Assembly (NCBI RefSeq): GCF_938045595.1 | Contig: NZ_CALIBB010000044.1 | Span: forward strand, 1-5,498 | DNA: 5,498 nt | From: an uncultured Campylobacter sp. | Lineage (GTDB): Bacteria > Campylobacterota > Campylobacteria > Campylobacterales > Campylobacteraceae | Direction of reading: 5' to 3' | Shown: piece by piece, positions 1-5,213 of the stretch | How the letters are laid out: every line of letters begins with the position of its first letter | Position numbering within the stretch: the first letter of the stretch is position 1 | The notes under the pieces: generated by a model | What the model was told of the DNA's origin: nothing | Database searches by the model: none | What the model saw: the letters and a program-made list of their open reading frames with translations, nothing else | Position numbers and translations under genes: made by a program

Positions 1-952
1 CCTCGCCGATAACGTAGCCGTCGGTATTGGATAGTACGAAATCGATATTTTCTTTTGGAGCTACGACGATCATACCTACGCCCATGTTAAACGTCCTCAT
101 CATCTCTGCAGGCTCCACTTTTTGCGCGATGATTTTAAAGATTTCAGGCGTGCGGATCGCTGTATGCTCGATCTTCGCACCCAGCCCCTGTGGAAATACG
201 CGCGGCAGATTTTCCACGATGCCTCCGCCCGTGATATGTGCGAGCGCGTGGATATTGTCTTTTAAATTTAAAAAGTCGCCGACGTAAATCCTGGTCGGCT
301 GCAAAAGCACGTCGATGAGCGCGCAACCGTCCACTTTGTCTTCAAATTTTAACCCCAGCTCGGCGATCACTTTTCGCGCGAGTGAGAAGCCGTTTGAGTG
401 TAGGCCGCTGCTAGGAAGCGCGATGAGCAGGTCGCCCTCACGCACAAACTTGCTGCGGTCGATCTCGTCCTCTTCGGCGATACCCACGGCAAAGCCCGCT
501 AGGTCGAAGTCGCCCTTTTTATACATCGAGGGCATCTCCGCCGTCTCGCCGCCGATCAGGGCGCAGCGGGCGAGTTTGCAGCCCTCGGCGATGCTTTTTA
601 CGACCTCTTTGGCGTCACGGGTCTCGAGCTTCGCCGTCGCGTAATAGTCGAGGAAAAATAGCGGCTCGGCGAAGTTGCAGATGAGATCATTCACGCACAT
701 TGCGACGAGATCCTGCCCTACGCCGTCAAATTTACGCGCGTCGATCGCGAGTCGCAGCTTTGTGCCTACGCCGTCGGTGGCGCCTAGGATTGCGGGCTTT
801 TTGTAGCCAGCAGGCAGTCTCACTGCGCCCGAGAACGAGCCAATACCGCCCAAAACGTGCGGAGTTTGCGCCCTTTTGACGAACGGTTTTATTGCGTTTA
901 CGAAGTCATTTCCTGCGTCTATATCGACGCCCGCGTCTTTGTAGCTTATCAA
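1..952 (-). CDS. purM: Phosphoribosylformylglycinamidine cyclo-ligase (AIR synthetase), 3' end cut by window edge
   Basis: PurM makes aminoimidazole ribonucleotide (AIR) from FGAM using ATP, the fifth step of purine synthesis, in the cytoplasm. The frame opens at a TTG (952-950) seven bases after a strong GGAGG (964-960), and gives 317 codons before the window ends. The family is usually about 330-350 residues, so only the last dozen or so are missing. Family signatures appear in order: N-terminal YKDAGVDIDAGN (residues 4-15); the glycine-rich ATP-binding stretch DGVGTKLRLA; DLVAMCVNDL; GGETAEMPSMY; DLAGFAVG; SSGLHSNGFSL; HITGGGIVENLPR; and FNMGVGM near the end. The first residues match the family, which supports the TTG start. 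The gene diverges from coaE across a 73-bp gap, and the frame is intact throughout. The assignment is very secure from the motifs. Confidence 0.97.
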   Translation of the reverse strand, partial: MISYKDAGVDIDAGNDFVNAIKPFVKRAQTPHVLGGIGSFSGAVRLPAGYKKPAILGATDGVGTKLRLAIDARKFDGVGQDLVAMCVNDLICNFAEPLFFLDYYATAKLETRDAKEVVKSIAEGCKLARCALIGGETAEMPSMYKKGDFDLAGFAVGIAEEDEIDRSKFVREGDLLIALPSSGLHSNGFSLARKVIAELGLKFEDKVDGCALIDVLLQPTRIYVGDFLNLKDNIHALAHITGGGIVENLPRVFPQGLGAKIEHTAIRTPEIFKIIAQKVEPAEMMRTFNMGVGMIVVAPKENIDFVLSNTDGYVIGE

Positions 953-1025
953 ATTTTATCCTCCAAGATGGTATAATTTCGCAGATTTTAGCTAAAATCG
1001 AATAAAAACGCTATAAAGGCTCGCC
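953..1025. promoter_or_regulatory. Divergent purM/coaE promoter region with 16-bp palindrome
   Basis: This 73-bp gap separates the two divergent starts. On the plus strand, 969-977 reads TGGTATAAT, a perfect extended -10 (TGnTATAAT), the usual form of Campylobacter housekeeping promoters, which lack a clear -35. It would start a coaE transcript near 984 with a leader of about 40 bases. Directly after it, 984-999 is a perfect palindrome, GATTTTAGCTAAAATC. On the minus strand its TAAAAT (993-988) could be the purM -10, so the two promoters would be back to back. The purM ribosome-binding site GGAGG lies at 964-960, and a weak AAGG for coaE at 1016-1019. The coaE -10 is well supported; the purM -10 and any operator role for the palindrome are inference. 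Confidence 0.65.
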
Positions 1026-1700
1026 TTGAAATTTAAACACGCAATCGTCATCACGGGCAGCATCGGTAGCGGCAAGAGCACGGTTTGCGAGCTGCTTCGT
1101 GATCGCGGATTTGAGATCATCGATGCCGATAAGATTTCGCACTGCATCCTTGATCGATACGCCGCGCAGGTAGCTGAAATTTTCGGCACGCAATACGTCG
1201 TACAAAAGGACGCGCAGGCTAGAAATTTGAGTTCGCATGTGAAATTTGACGCTAGCGGCGATGAGGAAATTTTATCCGCCCCTTGCGTTTCAGTAGATCG
1301 CAAAAAGCTAGGCGAGCTGGTGTTTAAAGACCCCGCGGAGCTTGCAAAGCTAGAAGCGCTGCTGCATCCGAAGATAACGGCTGAAATTTTATCGCAGGCG
1401 CAGGCTTTGGAGGCGAAAGGAAAGATTTATTTCGTCGATATTCCGCTATTTTTTGAGGGCAAGAGATATGAGTTTTTCGATAAAGTAGCGGTCGTTTATG
1501 CGCCTAAAGATACGCTAATTTTGCGCGTGATGAAGCGAAACGGGCTGGATTACGCCGCTGCAAAACACCGCGTGGAGCTGCAAACGGATATCGAGCAAAA
1601 GCGCGCTATGGCGGATTTCGTTATAGATAATAGCGGCGATCTTGCCGCGCTTAAGGCCGCGGTGGAGAGATCTTTAAAAGAGCTAAAAGATAAAATTTAG
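1026..1700 (+). CDS. coaE: Dephospho-CoA kinase
   Basis: CoaE phosphorylates the ribose 3'-hydroxyl of dephospho-CoA with ATP, the last step of coenzyme A synthesis (cytoplasm). The 224-residue product has the P-loop GSIGSGKS (11-18), the DAD motif (33-35) that contacts substrate and magnesium, VDRKKLGELVF (90-100), HPKI (114-117), VDIPLFFE (137-144), a lid-type arginine region around R171, and the QTDIEQKRAMADFVIDNSGD block (186-205) typical of the family end. The start is TTG, six bases after a modest AAGG; it sits just before the P-loop strand as in homologues, and no better start is available. Oddity: residues about 60-89 form a polar stretch between the FGTQYV and VDRKKLG blocks, which nearly abut in most CoaE proteins of about 200 residues. 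The gene is transcribed away from purM and lies 66 bp before the Sel1-repeat gene, so co-transcription with it is possible. Confidence 0.95.
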   Translation: MKFKHAIVITGSIGSGKSTVCELLRDRGFEIIDADKISHCILDRYAAQVAEIFGTQYVVQKDAQARNLSSHVKFDASGDEEILSAPCVSVDRKKLGELVFKDPAELAKLEALLHPKITAEILSQAQALEAKGKIYFVDIPLFFEGKRYEFFDKVAVVYAPKDTLILRVMKRNGLDYAAAKHRVELQTDIEQKRAMADFVIDNSGDLAALKAAVERSLKELKDKI

Positions 1701-1766
1701 CCCTTTGCGCGGTTGCGTAAAATTTCTACGCGAATTAAGATGAGACTAAAAATAAAGGAGAAGGCG

Positions 1767-2687
1767 ATGAGGATCGGTAGCTGTGCCCAAAAGGGCGCTA
1801 AATTTCAAAATTTTAAAAGCACGCCGCTTAAAGAGCGGTTAAAATTTACGGCGCGAATGGTTTTGCTCTCCGCGCTGTTTGCGACGGGCGCTGCGGCGGA
1901 GATCGACGATCTAAGGAAGGGCTGCGCCGCGGGGAGCGAGATGGATTGTAAAAAACTAAGCCGCGTGATAAATGAGCTGCAGCGCAACTGCGACGCAGGC
2001 GGCGAGGAAAACGCGCTGGATTGCGCAAATTTGGGCTACGCATACGACTCAAATAGAAGCTTCAGGCAGGCCGCGCGCTATTACGACATGGCGTGCAAGC
2101 TCGGCGAGCAGAAGGGCTGCGTCTATTTAGGGCTGCTCTACAACGACGGGCAGGGGGTGGCGCAGGATCGCAAGAGGGCGAATGAGCTTTTTAGCGATGC
2201 TTGCAAGAAAAACAGCAGCGAGGGGTGCGCGAGCCTTGCATACAACTATAAAAAGGGGCTCGGCGTCTATCCAGACACGAAAAAGGCGATCGAGCTTTTG
2301 ATTAAGGCTTGCAAGATGGGGCAAGTAGAGGCGTGCCATAACCTAGGGCTTAGCTACGTTCTTGGCGAAGGCGTGAAAAAAGACGCGGACAGGGCTAGGA
2401 TATTTTTTACGAGGGCTTGCGAGCAGGGACACGCGGATTCGTGCGTAAATTTGGGCGTTACGTATTTTAAGGGCGACGGCGGGCAAAAGGATCACGCGCT
2501 TGCTGCGAAGTATTTTAGCGAGGCGTGCGAGAAAAGCGACGAGCCGCTAGCCTGCTCAAATTTAGCGTATCAATACGAAAAGGGCTGGGGCGTAGCGAAA
2601 GATAAAAAGAGGGCGCGCGAGCTTTATGAAAAGGCTTGCAAGCTCGGAAGATTTGATGCTTGCGAGCATTTAAAGGCTATGAGGTAG
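1767..2687 (+). CDS. Exported cysteine-rich Sel1-like repeat protein (Hcp family)
   Basis: The 306-residue product resembles the Helicobacter cysteine-rich proteins (Hcp): alpha/alpha Sel1-like repeats, each clamped by a disulphide, in a secreted or periplasmic protein. An N-terminal signal is visible, with a basic region ending KERLKFTAR, a hydrophobic core MVLLSALFATG and a likely cleavage after AAA (about residue 44). Six repeats of 36-37 residues follow, each with a cysteine pair spaced CX7C (CX8C once): 110/118, 146/154, 182/190, 218/226, 254/263 and 291/299. Two less regular pairs (53/61, 75/86) lie before them. Signature YxxGxGVxxDxxxA loops recur. The start at 1767 is chosen because AAGGAG (1755-1760) lies six bases upstream; in-frame TTG 1713 and ATG 1740 lack such a site. 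The stretch before the hydrophobic core is unusually long (about 30 residues). These proteins usually act in protein-protein interaction or host contact; the specific role here is unknown. Confidence 0.88.
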   Translation: MRIGSCAQKGAKFQNFKSTPLKERLKFTARMVLLSALFATGAAAEIDDLRKGCAAGSEMDCKKLSRVINELQRNCDAGGEENALDCANLGYAYDSNRSFRQAARYYDMACKLGEQKGCVYLGLLYNDGQGVAQDRKRANELFSDACKKNSSEGCASLAYNYKKGLGVYPDTKKAIELLIKACKMGQVEACHNLGLSYVLGEGVKKDADRARIFFTRACEQGHADSCVNLGVTYFKGDGGQKDHALAAKYFSEACEKSDEPLACSNLAYQYEKGWGVAKDKKRARELYEKACKLGRFDACEHLKAMR

Positions 2688-2863
2688 GCTCTAACATCAA
2701 GCGCGAAAACGCATAACAAAATGGGCTCACGAAAGAAGATACGTTAGTAAATTGAGTCTTAGTAAAGCCTAGGAATAAGCGATACGCTTAAATTTAGATA
2801 TAAGTAAAATTTTAATAAAGCGTTAGTGAGCGTTAGTAATTTTAAAAATTTGCGAGGTAGATA
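2688..2863 (+). promoter_or_regulatory. Spacer upstream of dapF with hairpin, promoter candidate and TTAGTAA repeats
   Basis: This 176-bp spacer holds no gene. A small perfect hairpin, TAAGCG-ATA-CGCTTA (2776-2790), is followed by a short A/T stretch and might weakly terminate the upstream transcript. AT-rich sequence then gives two overlapping -10 candidates, TATAAG (2799-2804) and TAAAAT (2805-2810), about 55 bases before dapF; neither has the upstream TG. TTAGTAA occurs at 2744-2750, 2759-2765 and 2833-2839. GCGTTAGT occurs twice ten bases apart, at 2820-2827 and 2830-2837. The dapF ribosome-binding site is GAGGT (2854-2858), five bases before its ATG. The ribosome-binding site is solid; the promoter and hairpin are tentative. 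Confidence 0.4.
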
Positions 2864-3742
2864 ATGAAAATTTCAAAATATAATGCGAGCGGAAATGATT
2901 TCGTAATATTTACGGATTCGGTTAAGGCGGATAGATCCAAGCTAGCGCGTGAGCTATGTGATAGGCGCGATGGAGTAGGCGCTGACGGGCTCATCGTCGT
3001 ACTACCTAAATTTAACGGTATCGAGGGGATAAACTTTGAGTGGGAATTTTATAATAGCGACGGCAGTAGCGCCGATATGTGCGGCAACGGCTCGCGAGCG
3101 GTATGCATGTATGCGTATGAAAATTTCTTGGCCGCGCAAAGTATGAAATTCCTAAGCGGCGCAGGCGTAATTAGCGGTGAAATTTTCGGTATTTTCGGCG
3201 GAAATTTGAGCGAGAGTATGCGCGGCGAGCTACGCAATGTAAGCTTCGGCGAGATTTTCAATCTTCGCCCTAACGCTCACGCGTTAGTAGCTAACGTCGA
3301 GGTAATGTTAACTCGTCCTAAGCGCCTTGGCGAGAGCTTTGAGGAGGCAGGGCTAACGTGGTATTTTTATAACACAGGAGTGCCGCACTTAGTAACTTTT
3401 GTTAGCGATTTAAATGAGTTCGACGCCGCGCTAGCTCGCGATCTGCGTGAAAAGTATAACGCTAACGTTAATTATGCGTTAGTTCAAAGTCGCCTCGCAA
3501 GCAAAATTTTAAAGGTGCGCACCTTTGAGCGTGGCGTAGAGGCAGAAACTCTCGCATGCGGTACGGGGATGGCAGCATGCTTCATCGCAGGCGTCGAAAA
3601 TATGGGGCTAGCTCCCGACATCCGCGTGATACCTGCAAGCGGTGAAACGCTAAATTTGCGCTTAGGGGATGGAGGCAAAATTTACTTTCGCGGCGACGTT
3701 AGGCATACTTTCGATGGCGAATTTATCGGATACGTGGAGTAG
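2864..3742 (+). CDS. dapF: Diaminopimelate epimerase
   Basis: DapF interconverts LL- and meso-diaminopimelate by a cofactor-independent two-base mechanism, supplying lysine and the peptidoglycan cross-linking residue (cytoplasm). The 292-residue product shows both catalytic cysteines in their signatures: C73 in DMCGNGSR and C232 in ETLACGTGM. Substrate-binding blocks are also present: ASGNDF (8-13), YNSDGSSADMCGNGSR (63-78), NTGVPHLV (170-177), YNANVNY (198-204) and RTFERGVEAETLACGTG (219-235). The ATG start with GAGGT five bases upstream gives the expected N-terminus. The protein is longer than the C. jejuni enzyme (about 250 residues as I recall), mainly through extra sequence at about 104-144 in the loop between the two halves. 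Catalytic residues are intact, so it should be active. The gene has an unusual density of GTTAG/CTAAC pentamers. It follows the Sel1-repeat gene by 176 bp and is probably read from its own promoter. Confidence 0.96.
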   Translation: MKISKYNASGNDFVIFTDSVKADRSKLARELCDRRDGVGADGLIVVLPKFNGIEGINFEWEFYNSDGSSADMCGNGSRAVCMYAYENFLAAQSMKFLSGAGVISGEIFGIFGGNLSESMRGELRNVSFGEIFNLRPNAHALVANVEVMLTRPKRLGESFEEAGLTWYFYNTGVPHLVTFVSDLNEFDAALARDLREKYNANVNYALVQSRLASKILKVRTFERGVEAETLACGTGMAACFIAGVENMGLAPDIRVIPASGETLNLRLGDGGKIYFRGDVRHTFDGEFIGYVE

Positions 3743-3789
3743 GCAGACGGAATTTCGAGCCGGTTTGTGCGAGAATCCGTGAAATTTTC

Positions 3790-3830
3790 GAGTGCGATTT
3801 ATGCAAGATTTCGCTTTTCACTCCGTTTTA
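3790..3830 (+). terminator. Weak candidate terminator after dapF
   Basis: GAGTG (3790-3794) pairs with CACTC (3819-3823), and an inner CGA can pair with TCG if a short bulge is allowed. The run CGTTTTA follows. It lies about 50 bases after the dapF stop. The stem is short and interrupted, and the T run is poor, so this is only a possibility. Confidence 0.22.
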
Positions 3831-4174
3831 TAAAATAATAGATTTGCAATACGACATTGGAATTTTAAAATTTTATGATGATGAAATTTTAGAATTTTCG
3901 GGGATGGTTTGCGTGATAATTTTAATTTTGAGGTAAAATTTGGCGCTTCACTGCAAAATTTAATTCCTAAATTTCGGAATTTTATGAAATAAAATTTTAA
4001 GATTTCAGCGTGCGGAATTTTGCTACTAAATTTAAAATTTTTGCTTGAATTTCACATTTGTATCGCATTAATTTGGGCTTCTGCGGAATTTAGCGTTATA
4101 AAATTTACGCTCTAACCCGCTCATTTGGTTTATAATTTTTGCTGCCACCGCAAAAAATCCGTCGTGTCCGCACT

Positions 4175-4320
4175 AGTGAAATTCCGCCACTGATAGCAGA
4201 AAGCGCGGCATCAAGCGCAAATCCTCGCTGCGGGTAAAATTCTGTCATTGACAATAAAAGCTAGATTTATCGATACGACAATTCTTGAAGCGCGGTAGAA
4301 TTTACGAACGACGATAAAAG
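4175..4320 (+). repeat. Three degenerate direct repeats with a spacing near 60 bp
   Basis: Copies start near 4175 (TGAAATTCCGCCACTGATAG), 4233 (GTAAAATTCTGTCATTGACA) and 4294 (GTAGAATTTACGAACGACGA), and each ends in an AAAGC block. Copies one and two align over about 29 columns. Their mismatches are all transitions plus one indel, which suggests decay of a common sequence. The third is more diverged but keeps GTAGAATT and ACGATAAAAGC. A fourth partial copy, TGAAATTCTGTCGCT, is at 4771-4785 upstream of the small membrane genes. The repeat identity is my hand alignment; function unknown. Confidence 0.4.
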
Positions 4321-4333
4321 CATAGTGTGGTTA

Positions 4334-4371
4334 CGGCGAAATTTAAAATTTGCGCCCGCCGAATTTCGCCG
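4334..4371. repeat. 10-bp perfect inverted repeat
   Basis: CGGCGAAATT (4334-4343) and AATTTCGCCG (4362-4371) are exact reverse complements around an 18-bp loop. It lies 56 bp past the minus-strand gene ending at 4427, so it could form a GC-capped hairpin in that transcript. A T run after the stem on the minus strand is lacking, so it is not a classic terminator. Confidence 0.45.
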
Positions 4372-4426
4372 CGCCGTCATTTTGTCGTTTAAATTTTAAA
4401 TTCCATCCGCGTCGGTTTCGCCGAAA

Positions 4427-4573
4427 CTAGGCATAAAATCTGATGATTAACTCTCTGGCGAGCGCTAAAATCACGACAAAAATTATAAATTTTAATAAAG
4501 ATTTTTGTCGTATCGCGACAAGCATAACGATGCCAAATAAAACGAGCGCAATGTCTAAAAATGTATCTTTCAT
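4427..4573 (-). CDS. 48-residue hydrophobic membrane protein (small gene B)
   Basis: This small frame starts with ATG at 4573 and ends in TAG at 4427. Its start overlaps the stop of the preceding gene in an ATGA junction, typical of translational coupling. The product is strongly hydrophobic, with two likely membrane segments: about residues 6-21 (LDIALVLFGIVMLVAI) and 26-42 (LLKFIIFVVILALAREL). They are joined by a short basic turn RQKS, and the end is REL-rich (RELIIRFYA). The basic turn suggests a hairpin with the loop in the cytoplasm. The second segment faintly recalls the last helix of PsiE-family proteins, but that is resemblance only. An 11-bp inverted repeat (4473-4511) lies within it. 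It is too short for ordinary gene callers. Coding status is inferred from the overlap, the hydrophobic pattern and the lack of stops. Confidence 0.55.
   Translation of the reverse strand: MKDTFLDIALVLFGIVMLVAIRQKSLLKFIIFVVILALARELIIRFYA
4473..4511. repeat. 11-bp perfect inverted repeat inside small gene B
   Basis: ACGACAAAAAT (4473-4483) and ATTTTTGTCGT (4501-4511) are exact reverse complements around a 17-bp AT-rich loop. A further copy of the TTTGTCGT half-site lies at 4381-4388, past the gene. The repeat could be an mRNA hairpin, a protein-binding site or the trace of an inserted element; nothing in the sequence decides. Confidence 0.5.
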
Positions 4574-4734
4574 ACGCTTAATTGAAATTTAATCAAAATA
4601 CTAAGTATGATAAGAAGTATTATAAAGCGCAAGATTGAGTGCATGGAGGATAGATCGCCAAATTCTTTGTCATATTCCTTTTTTACCTCCCACTCAGCTT
4701 TCCAGGCGAACATTTTTACTATAAAATCCAGCAT
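4570..4734 (-). CDS. 54-residue single-span membrane protein (small gene A)
   Basis: The frame starts at ATG 4734, six bases after GGAG (4744-4741) in an A-rich AAAAAGGAG context. A second in-frame ATG at 4740 touches the GGAG directly and is too close to be used. The product begins with an amphipathic, charged helix (MLDFIVKMFAWKAEWEVK, 1-18, then KEYDKEF), followed by one strongly hydrophobic span at about 36-48 (LRFIILLIILSIL) and a short tail ending LSV. Its TGA stop overlaps the ATG of the next gene as ATGA, so the two are almost surely translated together. I do not recognise a family. Single-span peptides with amphipathic ends include small membrane regulators, type I-like toxins and subunits of small membrane complexes; none is proved here. 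The good ribosome-binding site and coupled downstream frame argue that it is real. Confidence 0.62.
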   Translation of the reverse strand: MLDFIVKMFAWKAEWEVKKEYDKEFGDLSSMHSILRFIILLIILSILIKFQLSV

Positions 4735-4840
4735 TTTCATCTCCTTTTTTTAAGGCGAGTCGCATAAAAATGAAATTCTGTCGCTCCACGTGAAATTAAA
4801 GAATTCTATCTAATTGGCGCTTAAAATTTTTAATTTTGAA
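4735..4840 (-). promoter_or_regulatory. Leader between the winged-helix gene and small gene A
   Basis: This 106-bp gap contains the strong ribosome-binding site for small gene A (4744-4741). A possible -10, TAGAAT (4808-4803, minus strand), is not an extended -10. An AT-only inverted sequence lies just past the regulator stop, and a partial copy of the degenerate repeat at 4771-4785. It could hold a separate promoter, or simply be an internal spacer if the regulator and membrane genes form one transcript. No clear terminator divides them. Confidence 0.3.
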
Positions 4841-5176
4841 CTATTTGTCGGCGTTTTGGACGAGCGCTTTTTCGTATTTTTCGATAAAGCTTCGCCCTGA
4901 CTCGCATAGGCGGTAGATGAAAATCTTCGACGCCTTGCCCGCATCAAGCCCCGTATCCTTAATGCTTTCGCGCTGCAGGTAGCCCCAGTTTTTATGAATT
5001 ATGTCAAGAGTCGATTTGATCGATGTGTAGTTGCGCCCACTCGCAGCTGCGAATTCGTTTACGGGCCTCATAAACTCCGCATCGCTTTGCTTATTGCGAC
5101 ATAAAAGTCCCTTTTCGCCTTGCGATTCGACCAGTTTTAGCGTTTCATAAATGAGTTTGTATTTTAATTTGATCAT
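4841..5176 (-). CDS. Small winged-helix DNA-binding protein, probable transcription regulator
   Basis: The 111-residue product has a winged-helix layout. It has a first helix (about 3-19, KLKYKLIYETLKLVESQG) and a helix-turn-helix with VNEFAAASG (39-47) as the supporting helix. NYTSIKSTLDIIHKN (49-63) is the recognition helix. A beta wing runs from GYLQRE (65-70) to KIFIYRL (84-90), and the end is LCESGRSFIEKYEKAL, the familiar close of archaeal and MarR/PadR-like winged helices. There is no sensor domain or transmembrane segment. The ATG at 5176 is chosen because AAGGG (5188-5184) lies seven bases upstream. An in-frame TTG at 5212 overlaps the promoter -10 and would lie upstream of the transcript start. 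A perfect inverted repeat overlaps the promoter, which suggests autoregulation. The two small membrane genes follow on the same strand. The fold is inferred from pattern, not from a search. Confidence 0.7.
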   Translation of the reverse strand: MIKLKYKLIYETLKLVESQGEKGLLCRNKQSDAEFMRPVNEFAAASGRNYTSIKSTLDIIHKNWGYLQRESIKDTGLDAGKASKIFIYRLCESGRSFIEKYEKALVQNADK

Positions 5177-5213
5177 CGGCTTTCCCTTGCGTAATTGATA
5201 TGGGTTTGCCAAA

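Larger units (their letters stand above)
3743..4426. other. Gene-free region dense in RAATTY hexamers and degenerate repeats
   Basis: I see no credible coding frame here: stops are frequent on both strands and the few short frames lack ribosome-binding sites. Composition swings between very AT-rich (3820-4130) and more balanced (4140-4430). By eye it holds about 25 RAATTY hexamers (AAATTT, GAATTT, AAATTC), several times the density in the flanking genes. Three imperfect direct repeats near 4175, 4233 and 4294 and an inverted repeat at 4334-4371 lie in its right half. It separates the plus-strand metabolic genes from the convergent minus-strand genes. It could be decayed sequence or a RAATTY-rich repeat zone; no small RNA is recognisable. 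Confidence 0.6.

Noticed and set aside
27..644. Plus-strand open frames of about 86 and 109 codons across purM
   Set aside because: They lie antisense to an intact purM frame with full family motifs, so they are shadows caused by the codon pattern.
1713..1766. Earlier TTG and ATG starts (1713, 1740) for the Sel1-repeat gene
   Set aside because: No ribosome-binding site precedes them, whereas AAGGAG lies six bases before the ATG at 1767.
4105..4248. 47-codon minus-strand frame in the gene-free zone
   Set aside because: It has no ribosome-binding site, overlaps the degenerate direct repeats, and its product has no recognisable pattern, so it is most likely chance.
4248..4320. Possible CRISPR array or tandem satellite from the 60-bp periodic repeats
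   Set aside because: The copies are too diverged and too few, and no constant repeat with variable spacers is seen.
3743..4426. Pseudogene remnant after dapF
   Set aside because: I tried to read protein-like stretches across stops in this zone and found none resembling a known family, so decay of a gene cannot be claimed.
5177..5212. TTG start at 5212 for the winged-helix gene
   Set aside because: It abuts the extended -10 box and would precede the predicted transcript start; the ATG at 5176 has AAGGG at seven bases.
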